Positions 9,660 to 16,539 of a stretch of DNA of 63,722 bases are shown one piece after another. The stretch is from positions 1 through 63,722 of the forward strand of contig JAEDFS010000007.1 in NCBI GenBank assembly GCA_016297895.1. The letters are read 5' to 3'. Source of the DNA: Marvinbryantia sp. (lineage in GTDB: Bacteria > Bacillota > Clostridia > Lachnospirales > Lachnospiraceae). The notes beneath the pieces were generated by a model. The model searched no databases and was not told where the DNA came from. It saw nothing but the letters and a program-made list of their open reading frames with translations. How positions within the stretch are numbered: position 1 is the stretch's first letter; every line of letters begins with the position of its first letter. The position numbers and the translations under genes were made by a program.

Positions 9660-9690
9660 GATATAGAAATGCGAAAAAAGGAGCTTTCTT

Positions 9691-10194
9691 ATGGAGGATC
9701 GCAGAAAACCCTGCGGCTGTTTCAGGGAATGTCCCTGTTATCCCAGGTGTGATGAAATGATGGAACAGCAGATGCAGTATCAGAGTGAAGCAGTGAAAAC
9801 ACCATGGCATCAGGCAATGCTTCAGACAGATACGGAGGATGCAGAGGAGAAAGACTGGATGATGATGAAGGAAATGTATCCGGAAATGGCAAAGATTATT
9901 CAGAGTCAGGTGGAACTGGCGTGCGATAAAATGGAATATGAGGGAAGTGCCATGTATGATGCGGTGCCGGATAAAACCAGAATATGGAACATGTCAGAGG
10001 AAATTATGCATGCCATAGGAGATCGGATCACTGCCGATCAGGTGGAAGAGCAGGCTGATCTGTATACCATGAACCGGGAACCCTGCAGAAACTGCAGACC
10101 GAATCAGAATTTCCTGAGAGATTTTATCCAGGTAATGCTTCATCAGGAAATATTCCACAGACGATGCAGACATCGGGGCTGCAGGCGCTGGTAA
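9691..10194 (+). CDS. small Cys- and Met-rich hypothetical protein
   Basis: A 167-residue protein of unknown function. The N-terminus packs five cysteines into CGCFRECPCYPRC (residues 8-20) and the C-terminus has CRNC and the highly basic RRCRHRGCRRW tail, giving nine or so cysteines; the middle is helical, acidic and Met-rich (DWMMMKEMYPEMAKIIQ). No signal peptide or membrane segment. AAGGAG sits 7 nt before the ATG. Such Cys/His-rich, Arg-tailed proteins would suit metal binding or a cross-linked spore-coat component, but this is only a guess. It is the sole gene between the carB terminator and a stem-loop before the methyltransferase. Confidence 0.8.
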   Translation: MEDRRKPCGCFRECPCYPRCDEMMEQQMQYQSEAVKTPWHQAMLQTDTEDAEEKDWMMMKEMYPEMAKIIQSQVELACDKMEYEGSAMYDAVPDKTRIWNMSEEIMHAIGDRITADQVEEQADLYTMNREPCRNCRPNQNFLRDFIQVMLHQEIFHRRCRHRGCRRW

Positions 10195-10259
10195 CGCCGA
10201 AAGAAAAATTTCTGTTGAGGTTTTTGCAGAAAACGATTAATATGGTACTTGAAAAGAGA

Positions 10260-10285
10260 GCGGGGGCGTTGGCAAAACGCCCCGC
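10260..10285 (+). other. GC-rich stem-loop upstream of methyltransferase
   Basis: GCGGGGGCGTT and AACGCCCCGC form an almost perfect 10-bp stem (one bulged G) with a small loop, ending a few bases before GAGG and the ATG at 10300. No U-run follows, so it is either a poor terminator or a structure affecting initiation. Confidence 0.5.
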
Positions 10286-10299
10286 AATGAGGTGTTTTC

Positions 10300-11472
10300 A
10301 TGGAAGAATTACGAAAAATACTGGAGCAGACATTAAATGATCAGATGCTTCATGCTACGGTCAGCGGAAAACGTCACGGAAACCAGGCAGATAAAGTGAA
10401 GATCCGTCCTATTTTGCTGAAAGGAAGTCTGTATTTTCAGACAGCTGTGTCCGACGGAAAAAAGGAATTTCACAGAAATTATGAAAAAGAAGAACTGCTG
10501 GATCAGTTAAGTTCCTGGCTTTTACAGGATTACAAACAGATTCAGCTGGATGCTGCCGATCGTACGGTTCATGCGCTGGTCAGTAAAAAGGGGAAAGCAA
10601 CTATAAAAGTCCGCAGGGTGCAGCAGGTGAGAACACCCAATATACAGGAGCACAACCGAAAAAAGAAATATATTCTGGATGAGGGAATACCGGTGCCGTT
10701 TCTGGCAGATCTGGGAGTGATGACGAAGGAAGGAAAAGTGATACATGCCCGCTATGACAAATTCCGGCAGATCAACCGGTTCCTGGAATTTATTGAGGAT
10801 GTGCTGCCGGAGCTTGACCGGGGCAGGGAACTGACCCTGATTGATTTTGGGTGCGGCAAATCCTACCTGACCTTTGCCATGTATTATTATCTGCGGGAAT
10901 TAAGAGGTGCAGATGTGCGGATCATCGGACTGGATCTGAAGGAAGATGTGATCGCTCATTGCAGTGCGCTGGCAGAAAAATACGGATATGAGAAGCTTAC
11001 CTTTCAGATGGGAGATATCGCCTCTTATGATGGCGTGAATCAGGTGGACATGGTGGTGACGCTGCATGCCTGTGATACGGCTACAGATTATGCGCTTAAG
11101 AAAGCGGTGGAGTGGGGAGCAAAGGTGATCCTGTCCGTGCCCTGCTGTCAGCATGAGTTAAATGGTCAGATACACAGCGAACTGATGGATCCGGTGCTGA
11201 AATACGGACTGATCAAAGAGCGGATAGCGGCTCTTCTGACCGATGCATTCCGGGCAGATCTTCTGCAGGAGCAGGGATATCAGGTACAGGTAATGGAGTT
11301 TATTGACATGGAACATACACCGAAAAATATTCTGATCCGGGCAGTGAAGAAAGGTACCGGAAAAGGAACAGGAGAGGGTCTTAGAAGGTGTATGCAGGCC
11401 TGGGGAGCAGATCCGCTGCTGGACAGGCTGTTATATCAGATGGAAGATGATTCCCGCCTGTCCGGGCGGTGA
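10300..11472 (+). CDS. SAM-dependent methyltransferase, Methyltransf_32 type
   Basis: A 390-residue class I methyltransferase resembling the METTL25/Methyltransf_32 group. The N-terminal 150 residues form a basic, possibly RNA-binding region. The Rossmann core has motif I LTLIDFGCGKSYLTFAMYYYL (about residues 180-200), IIGLDLKEDV for ribose contacts (near 205), MGDIASYD, then the group's characteristic LHACDTATDYAL and SVPCCQHEL (CC-x-H) near residues 250-285. These are family-typical; the substrate is not known and could be RNA. The start ATG follows GAGG. Thirty-seven bases separate it from the next gene, which probably shares the transcript. Confidence 0.85.
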   Translation: MEELRKILEQTLNDQMLHATVSGKRHGNQADKVKIRPILLKGSLYFQTAVSDGKKEFHRNYEKEELLDQLSSWLLQDYKQIQLDAADRTVHALVSKKGKATIKVRRVQQVRTPNIQEHNRKKKYILDEGIPVPFLADLGVMTKEGKVIHARYDKFRQINRFLEFIEDVLPELDRGRELTLIDFGCGKSYLTFAMYYYLRELRGADVRIIGLDLKEDVIAHCSALAEKYGYEKLTFQMGDIASYDGVNQVDMVVTLHACDTATDYALKKAVEWGAKVILSVPCCQHELNGQIHSELMDPVLKYGLIKERIAALLTDAFRADLLQEQGYQVQVMEFIDMEHTPKNILIRAVKKGTGKGTGEGLRRCMQAWGADPLLDRLLYQMEDDSRLSGR

Positions 11473-11509
11473 GCAAGAGCGAGTCTTGAATCCTGAGGGG
11501 AGACGTTAG

Positions 11510-13963
11510 ATGAAAAAAATACTGACAAGAATCTTCATACTGCTTCTGATCTTTTTCGGTTCGACGGCGGTATTTGCATATGTATTAAATGATGAAACGA
11601 AGATGAGGACGGAGGACATGGCATCAGCCAGTCTGCCTCTGGTGTATATGGTTTACAGGGATGTGCAGATGAACCCCATGCATGGATACGTGGAACCCAT
11701 GGAGGTGACCGGTGTCCGGGATACCCTGACACCGATCTCTACAGAAAGAGAGGTAGAGATCCGGATCCAGACCTTTTCTTCAAAGGTGGAAGATATTTAT
11801 TTTGAGGTGATTACGGCAGACGGAGAGCAGTCGCTGGAGAACACCAAGGTCACGGATATTACCAGGGAGGAAGAATATATCACAGCCCGGTTTACCCTGC
11901 AGAATCTGATGCGCATGAATCAGGAGTATGTGCTGAAGATCCAGTTAAAGGCCGGAGGGAAAGATGTCTATTATTACACCAGAGTTGTACAGCAGGACAG
12001 TCTTCATACCAAGGAATATCTGGATTTCGTGAATTCCTTTTCGGAAAAATGTCTGAATAAAAGTGGGGTGGATATCCTTGCTCTTTATATGGAACCGGAA
12101 GACGGAGTGGAGGAAGTCAATCTGTCCTATATGGATATTCATACGACCACGGATCAGCTGGTGTGGGGTAATCTGAATCCTCAGATCTATTACAAGGCGA
12201 TTCCGATGATCAAGGAACTCAATGAGACAACGGCAACCATTGTCCAGGAATATCTGATCAGCGCAGTGGATGAGGACGGCAACACAGAACTGTATACCGT
12301 GAATGAATATTTCCGTCTGCGTTGTGCAGATGAGACCATTATGCTTTTGGATTTTGAACGGACCACCAATGAGATCTTCAATCCGGACAACGGTGTGATG
12401 ACAGAGCACGGCATCAATCTGGGTATTACAGATAAAGAGATCTCCTTTGTGAGCGATTCCCAGAATCGGTATTTTGCCTTCGTCCAGGGCGGGGAACTGT
12501 GGAGTTATGACATTTCCAGCGGAAAAATGGCACAGGTATTCACCTTCCGTCAGAAAGATAACAGTGATTACCGGGATATTTACGGACAGCATGAGATCAA
12601 GGTGCTTCATTTAAGCTCCAATGGAGACATGTACTTTGTTGTGGCAGGATACATGAACCGGGGACGCCATGAGGGACAGTCCGGGGTTGCACTGTATTAT
12701 TACGATGCGTCCTCCGGCGGAATCGAAGAAAAGCTGTTTGTCAATACGGACCGCTGTTATGATCTGCTGAAATCGGATGTCCAGGAGATCTCTTATGTGT
12801 CCGATGATCAGGAGGATTTTTATCTCCTGCTGGATGGGGATGTGTACGAGATCAATCTCTCCACCTTTGCTGCAGATCCGGTGGTGGAGAATATGAAGCC
12901 AAACTGTTATGCCGGGTCCAAATCCGGGAAAAAATTCGCCTACCTTCCGGAAAATAAGCCCTATGATTCACAGACCATTGAGATTCTGGATCTGGATACC
13001 AAAGCAACCAGTACCATTGTCTGCGGAGAAAATGAGCGAATCCGGATGCTGGGATACATCAATGAGTCACTGGTATATGGAATTGCAAACGTGTCAGATA
13101 TTGATGCGTCCCATGAGGGAGATGAGTTCTTCCCCATGAAGCAGATCGTGATCCTGGACGAAGACGGAGAAGCGGTGAAAGAATACGGCGAAACCGGTAT
13201 CTGCGTTACAGGAGCGGAGATCACGGATCGGCTTCTGACCATGACACGTGTGAGGAAAACGGCAGATGGATGGACAGAAGCAGAGGATGATCATATTATT
13301 GACAATGTGGCAGAGAATACCGCAGTGGGGATGACTACTCAGGTTACAGATCGGAAACAGACGGAGATGCTGCTTCTTCTGGGAAACAGTGTGGTTCCGA
13401 AGACACCGCAGGTAGTCAGAAGCAGGATGATCGTCCATGAGGAAGACCGAAATGTAGAGATACCGGGTAAGAAACAGGAAGAGGAGCTTTACTACGTTTA
13501 TGCCAAAGGAAAGCTGGACAGCATTTATGAAAATGCCAACACAGCCATCGTGCGGGCAGATTCCCAGTACGGGCTTGTGGTAGATCGGAATCAGAATTAC
13601 ATCTGGGAGCGGGGAAACAGGCAGGTTACGGTGGAACTTCCTCTGGCACAGATTCCCCAGCCCATTTTAAGCGGAAACATGAATCTGGCAGAACTGGAAG
13701 CACAGCTTCCGGATAAAAAGGTTCTGGACCTGAGCGGATGTGTGATGGATGAGATCCTGTATTTTATCAGTGAAGGCAATCCGATCCTTGCAGATACAGT
13801 AGACGGGATCCGCCTGCTGACCGGCTATGATCAGTGGGGCAATATCAGATACTATGAGCCGGGAGCGGAGGAAACCTATCTTCTGGATGATGTGGATTCT
13901 CTGGAACTGTTTGAAAAATCGGGAAATATCTTCATCGGTTTTCTGGATAAGCCGAAGAACTGA
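11510..13963 (+). CDS. large membrane-anchored extracytoplasmic protein of unknown function
   Basis: An 817-residue protein with one N-terminal hydrophobic anchor or signal segment (about residues 5-24) and an otherwise soluble, beta-rich body. Stretches such as SDSQNRYFAFVQGGELWSYD, LHLSSNGDMYFVVAGY and YLPENKPYDSQTIEILDLD repeat in a way that suggests beta-propeller blades in the middle. The last about 90 residues (LDLSGCVMDEILYFISEGNP, TGYDQWGNIRYYEPG) resemble the C-terminal half of C39-like peptidase domains, but the His expected before the LTGYD element is not seen and no N-terminal catalytic Cys is evident, so activity is doubtful. I know similar unnamed proteins in Lachnospiraceae; no function is assigned. 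GAGGGGAG precedes the ATG. Confidence 0.8.
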   Translation: MKKILTRIFILLLIFFGSTAVFAYVLNDETKMRTEDMASASLPLVYMVYRDVQMNPMHGYVEPMEVTGVRDTLTPISTEREVEIRIQTFSSKVEDIYFEVITADGEQSLENTKVTDITREEEYITARFTLQNLMRMNQEYVLKIQLKAGGKDVYYYTRVVQQDSLHTKEYLDFVNSFSEKCLNKSGVDILALYMEPEDGVEEVNLSYMDIHTTTDQLVWGNLNPQIYYKAIPMIKELNETTATIVQEYLISAVDEDGNTELYTVNEYFRLRCADETIMLLDFERTTNEIFNPDNGVMTEHGINLGITDKEISFVSDSQNRYFAFVQGGELWSYDISSGKMAQVFTFRQKDNSDYRDIYGQHEIKVLHLSSNGDMYFVVAGYMNRGRHEGQSGVALYYYDASSGGIEEKLFVNTDRCYDLLKSDVQEISYVSDDQEDFYLLLDGDVYEINLSTFAADPVVENMKPNCYAGSKSGKKFAYLPENKPYDSQTIEILDLDTKATSTIVCGENERIRMLGYINESLVYGIANVSDIDASHEGDEFFPMKQIVILDEDGEAVKEYGETGICVTGAEITDRLLTMTRVRKTADGWTEAEDDHIIDNVAENTAVGMTTQVTDRKQTEMLLLLGNSVVPKTPQVVRSRMIVHEEDRNVEIPGKKQEEELYYVYAKGKLDSIYENANTAIVRADSQYGLVVDRNQNYIWERGNRQVTVELPLAQIPQPILSGNMNLAELEAQLPDKKVLDLSGCVMDEILYFISEGNPILADTVDGIRLLTGYDQWGNIRYYEPGAEETYLLDDVDSLELFEKSGNIFIGFLDKPKN

Positions 13964-14000
13964 AAATGAAAAAAAGTGCGTCGTCCGGCGCACCCATGAA

Positions 14001-14035
14001 AAAAATGTGGCTGCCGTCAGGCAGTCACATTTTTA
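14001..14035. terminator. bidirectional terminator between 817-residue protein and queT
   Basis: AAAAATGTGGCTGCC - GTCA - GGCAGTCACATTTTT: a 12- to 15-bp stem with A/T runs on both sides. It serves the converging genes. The queT stop codon and its last six codons lie inside the hairpin. Confidence 0.85.
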
Positions 14036-14508
14036 AAAATGGCAGATTTATGTTTGTCCAGTGCAAATAATACGATCAGTCCCAGTACTCCGCAGGATAA
14101 CACCTCTCCGGCACCTACACTTAACATCATCAGAGGAATCGGAAGAGTGACTCCGTAGCCGTAATACAGCACAAAGGGAACGATGACGGTGTTGGCAGCA
14201 ATGGGAGGAAGGGGTACCAGATACTTATATCTGCGCAGTGCATAAGAACCCAAAGCTCCGATCAGAGTAGCAAGGCTTCCAAAGAGAATATCCACAGGGA
14301 TGGCGCCGCCGGTCAGGTTCCCGATGATACATCCGATGAACAGTCCCGGAATGGCTGCCGGTGTAAAATACGGCAGAATGGTCAGCGCTTCCGCAAAGCG
14401 AACCTGCACTTCTCCGAAGGAAATGGGTGCAAACACAACAGTCAGCACCACATAGACAGCAGCGATGGCTGCAGCCTGGACAGTAAACAACACTTTTTTG
14501 TCTCTCAT
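14017..14508 (-). CDS. queT: queuosine precursor transporter QueT
   Basis: A 163-residue membrane protein of the QueT family, the substrate-binding (S) component of an ECF-type importer for a queuosine precursor such as preQ1. It has about five hydrophobic segments and the family-typical opening VLTVVFAPISFGEVQVRFAEALTILPYF and GCIIGNLTGGAIPVDILFGSLATL. The identification is confirmed by context: a preQ1-I riboswitch lies directly upstream on the same strand and its 3' tail overlaps the AGGAG ribosome binding site. It therefore should be made when preQ1 is scarce. The shared ECF energising module is not in this window. Confidence 0.95.
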   Translation of the reverse strand: MRDKKVLFTVQAAAIAAVYVVLTVVFAPISFGEVQVRFAEALTILPYFTPAAIPGLFIGCIIGNLTGGAIPVDILFGSLATLIGALGSYALRRYKYLVPLPPIAANTVIVPFVLYYGYGVTLPIPLMMLSVGAGEVLSCGVLGLIVLFALDKHKSAIFKNVTA

Positions 14509-14518
14509 ATTCAGTTTT

Positions 14519-14561
14519 CTCCTTTAGTTTTGTTTTACGAGTGGAAGGTCTCGAACACTCG
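14519..14561 (-). promoter_or_regulatory. preQ1-I riboswitch controlling queT
   Basis: On the - strand: P1 CGAGUG (14561-14556) pairs perfectly with CACUCG (14543-14538); the 12-nt loop opens with UUC and ends with a C just before the P1 3' strand, the position that recognises preQ1; an A-rich tail (UAAAACAAAACUAAAGGAG) follows, as in class I preQ1 aptamers. Loop length equals that of the Bacillus subtilis queC aptamer. The tail ends in the queT Shine-Dalgarno, so control is probably translational: preQ1 binding folds the pseudoknot and hides AGGAG. Confidence 0.85.
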
Positions 14562-14700
14562 GTGCATTTTCCGCGAGCAATGAGTCAAGCGGACACACTT
14601 GTGTGTCCATTTGACGAATGCCGCGAGAGTCGGGAACTCTGTTTCCGACTCTACGCCGGGAATCGGCGGCAAGCCCCATAACGACCTTATTTTTGTGGGC
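14562..14700 (-). repeat. palindrome-rich leader element upstream of queT riboswitch
   Basis: Between the queT promoter and aptamer lies about 140 nt of unexplained, highly structured leader. On the - strand: GGACACAC-AA-GTGTGTCC (14592-14609 region) is a perfect 8-bp stem, extended outward by GTCAA/TTGAC; GAGTCGG...CCGACTC forms a second stem (about 14626-14655); CTCGCGG and an ATGC-containing tract occur on both sides of the first stem. There is no open reading frame. It looks like a small interspersed palindromic repeat or a separate structured RNA. Confidence 0.6.
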
Positions 14701-14715
14701 TTTTCAACGAGAGTG

Positions 14716-14744
14716 AGTATAGCATAAAGTGTGACGAAAATCAA
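14716..14744 (-). promoter_or_regulatory. sigma-A promoter of queT
   Basis: On the - strand TTGATT (14744-14739), 17 bp, TATACT (14721-14716). The transcript would carry a leader of about 200 nt before queT. Confidence 0.8.
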
Positions 14745-14792
14745 GGTTTGTCCAAGATTTGTCCAAGGGACCTTGACAACTGAATATTGCGA

Positions 14793-14822
14793 TTGCCAGC
14801 CGGGATAAATGTGTGCTATACT
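14793..14822 (+). promoter_or_regulatory. promoter of the toxin mRNA
   Basis: TTGCCA (14793-14798), 18 bp, TATACT (14817-14822) with an extended -10 TGC immediately before it. The transcript would start near 14829 and run about 280 nt, most of it untranslated. Confidence 0.75.
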
Positions 14823-14918
14823 GACCTCACGGAAAGTCAGGAACGCATAAAAGGCGGCCTACCCTCCATACTTCGGAGGGGCTTAACCCTCCAGACGAAA
14901 GAAAGGAGGGCGATGCCA

Positions 14919-15008
14919 ATGGTTACATATTCGGATCTGATCCAGTTTTGTATACTCATTGTTGCTCTCGTAGGTTTGTGTTATACAATCTTCGGGAAAA
15001 GAAAATAG
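14919..15008 (+). CDS. type I toxin, holin-like hydrophobic peptide
   Basis: A 29-residue peptide: a short polar start (MVTYSDL), one hydrophobic helix (residues 8-24, FCILIVALVGLCYTIF) and a basic tail GKRK. This matches the putative holin-like (Hol-Tox) small toxins of Firmicutes, which insert in the membrane. ATG 14919 is chosen because AGGAGGG (14904-14910) is 8 nt away; ATG 14913 is too close. The Shine-Dalgarno GGAGGG can pair with CCCTCC at 14887-14892, and an earlier CCCTCC/GGAGGG pair (14862-14867/14875-14880) offers an alternative fold. The 5' leader 14854-14866 is perfectly complementary to 15069-15081 in the 3' UTR, a long-range pairing typical of translationally inert type I toxin mRNAs. 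An antisense RNA overlaps its 3' end. Confidence 0.85.
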   Translation: MVTYSDLIQFCILIVALVGLCYTIFGKRK

Positions 15009-15103
15009 CCGCCCACTACTGCGAATAGTGAACGGCTGATGCTGTAAAGCATTAACTTTGTCATTGTCGAGGGTAGGCCGCGTGTCTCTGGCTTTCCCTT
15101 TTC
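14997..15103 (-). ncRNA. antisense RNA antitoxin
   Basis: Predicted about 107-nt RNA transcribed against the toxin mRNA 3' half. It has its own promoter (15110-15138) and a dedicated terminator: AGCCGTTCACTA (15037-15026) pairs with TAGTGGGCGGCT (15018-15007), followed by ATTTTCTTTT. The TT/GG step pairs as U-G wobbles only in the antisense RNA (it is CC/AA, unpaired, in the sense strand), so the hairpin is built for this direction. The RNA covers the toxin stop codon and 3' UTR, including the 15069-15081 element that pairs with the mRNA 5' end. Confidence 0.75.
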
Positions 15104-15109
15104 ATCTTC

Positions 15110-15138
15110 AATATAGCACATCTGGCAGCAGGAAGCAA
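15110..15138 (-). promoter_or_regulatory. promoter of the antisense antitoxin RNA
   Basis: On the - strand TTGCTT (15138-15133), 17 bp, TATATT (15115-15110), preceded by an extended -10 TGC. A better match than the sense promoter, as expected if the antitoxin must be in excess. Confidence 0.75.
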
Positions 15139-15225
15139 GAAGTTTTCCGCTTTGCATTTAAGGTGGATATTTCACCCACCTTGAAATATGGTGGGTCCAT
15201 TTTAGACGCCCCTTGTATCCTGCGC

Positions 15226-15435
15226 TTATTCTTTTTCAAAACCCACAATAAGATTATAGCCTAAAGCAGAGAGAATCCGCTGGGCATCTTCGAAAGAAAA
15301 GTTTTTCTTATTCAGGAGTTTTGTCAGTCCCTGGGATTTCTTTTCCAGCCGGTCAGCCAAATCTCTTTGAGTGACATGCTCATCAAGAAGCAATTTATAA
15401 TTAAAATGTGAACAAATAAGCGCTTGAGATTTGGA
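15226..15435 (-). pseudogene. truncated XRE-family helix-turn-helix regulator
   Basis: On the - strand the frame 15435-15226 encodes a clear helix-turn-helix: NYKLLLDEHVTQRDLADRL, EKKSQGLTKLLNKKNFSF, then EDAQRILSALGYNLIVGFEKE and a stop. This is the body and end of the short (about 70-residue) XRE-type proteins common in Lachnospiraceae. The usual ATG and first helix are missing: upstream is a stop at 15436-15438, the only candidate start is a TTG at 15393 with no ribosome binding site. I read it as a 5'-truncated remnant beside the toxin module. A functional short form from the TTG cannot be excluded. Confidence 0.65.
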
Positions 15436-15452
15436 TTAAATGACGGTATACT
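15424..15452 (+). promoter_or_regulatory. promoter of azlC
   Basis: TTGAGA (15424-15429), 17 bp, TATACT (15447-15452). The 60-nt leader contains a small hairpin (GTTGGGG/CTCCAAC around 15469-15489, one G-U) before GGAG and the ATG. The promoter overlaps the start of the XRE remnant on the other strand. Confidence 0.7.
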
Positions 15453-15511
15453 GGTCGTAAAAACGATGTTGGGGTCAAAAGCTCCAACGATGATACCTAC
15501 GGAGTACGACC

Positions 15512-16216
15512 ATGACTTTGCGATATGCATTTAAGCGGTCCCTTCCTGTAATGGCAGGTTATCTTGTGCTGGGAATGGGATTTGGAATCTTACTGGAAAC
15601 AAAAGGATACGGACCCGGATGGGCTTTTTTTATGAGTCTTTTTATCTATGCCGGATCCATGCAGTATGTGACCATCGATCTGATGGCGGGCGGCGCCACG
15701 GTCCTTTCGGCGGCACTGATGACTCTCATGGTAAACGCAAGACATTTGTTCTATGGCGTTTCCATGATCGAACGATACCGGGATACCAGGCCCTATAAAC
15801 CCTATCTTATTTTTGGGCTGACAGATGAGACCTATTCCCTGGTGTGCAGTGGGGATGTGCTGGATGGAGTCGATGCAAAAAAATATTATTTTCTGTTGAC
15901 GCTGATGAATCAGTGCTACTGGATCGCAGGAAGTGTGGCAGGTTCCCTGATTGGAAGTCTGATCAGTTTTGACACGGCAGGAATAGAATTTTCCATGACG
16001 GCACTGTTTCTGGTGGTGTTTGTGGATCAGTGGCGAAGTGTGAAAGATCACACCAGCGCTGTGGCGGGTGTTGGCATATCGGTCATCTGCCTGCTGATCT
16101 TCGGAGCGGATGGGTTTTTGATCCCGACCATGATCGCCATCACAGCAGTTCTTACTATATTCAGAAAAAAGCTGGATCCACAGAAAACAGAAGAGGAGGA
16201 AAGAGAACATGTCTGA
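15512..16216 (+). CDS. azlC: AzlC family branched-chain amino acid exporter subunit
   Basis: A 234-residue membrane protein of the AzlC family, the large subunit of the AzlCD exporter of branched-chain amino acids and analogues. It has the usual opening (FKRSLPVMAGYLVLGMGFGILL), the conserved FIYAGSMQYVTIDLMAGGA and MTLMVNARHLFYGVSMIERY segments, and about six membrane spans. The ATG follows GGAG by 7 nt. Its last 8 bp overlap the azlD start, the standard coupled arrangement. The partner azlD is frameshifted here, so the exporter may be non-functional. Confidence 0.93.
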   Translation: MTLRYAFKRSLPVMAGYLVLGMGFGILLETKGYGPGWAFFMSLFIYAGSMQYVTIDLMAGGATVLSAALMTLMVNARHLFYGVSMIERYRDTRPYKPYLIFGLTDETYSLVCSGDVLDGVDAKKYYFLLTLMNQCYWIAGSVAGSLIGSLISFDTAGIEFSMTALFLVVFVDQWRSVKDHTSAVAGVGISVICLLIFGADGFLIPTMIAITAVLTIFRKKLDPQKTEEEEREHV

Positions 16217-16539
16217 TATCCATTCCGTAACCATCATTGCAGTGGCTGCGGCAGTTACCATGATCCTGCGTTTTCTTCCCTTCGTGGTATTCGGCAGAGG
16301 GAAAAAGACCCCTTCCTATATTTATTACCTATCTTTCCTCGGTACTCCCTTATGCGATCATGGGAATGCTGGTGGTATACTGTCTGAAAGATGTCAGTAT
16401 CACTGAGGCGTCGCATGGACTGCCGGAACTCATCGCCTGCTCTGCGGTGGTGGGACTGCATCTCTGGAAAAAGAACACGCTGCTTAGCATTACAGCAGGA
16501 ACCGTGGCATATATGCTGCTGATTCAGTTCGTCTTCTGA
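16209..16539 (+). pseudogene. azlD: AzlD small subunit, frameshifted
   Basis: The start at 16209 gives a normal AzlD N-terminus (VAAAVTMILRFLPFVVFGRGK) up to YIYYLS near 16329. The rest of AzlD is present but in another frame, from LPYAIMGMLVVYCLKDVSIT (about 16345) to LLIQFVF and the stop at 16537-16539. The break lies in about 16329-16345; one surplus base, or a 4-bp insertion near TTTCCTC, would explain it, because two residues normally separate YL from VLP in this family. It is either a real inactivating mutation or a sequencing error. The 3' end overlaps the convergent YitT gene by 16 bp. Confidence 0.8.

Noticed and set aside
14787..14918. Upstream extension of the toxin frame to 14787
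   Set aside because: It would start before the promoter -10 and run through the structured 5' leader; the ribosome site fits only ATG 14919.
15058..15264. 68-codon + strand frame
   Set aside because: Covers the toxin 3' UTR and antisense promoter; no ribosome site, no family resemblance.
15324..15530. 68-codon - strand frame
   Set aside because: Runs in another frame across the XRE remnant, which accounts for the coding signal.
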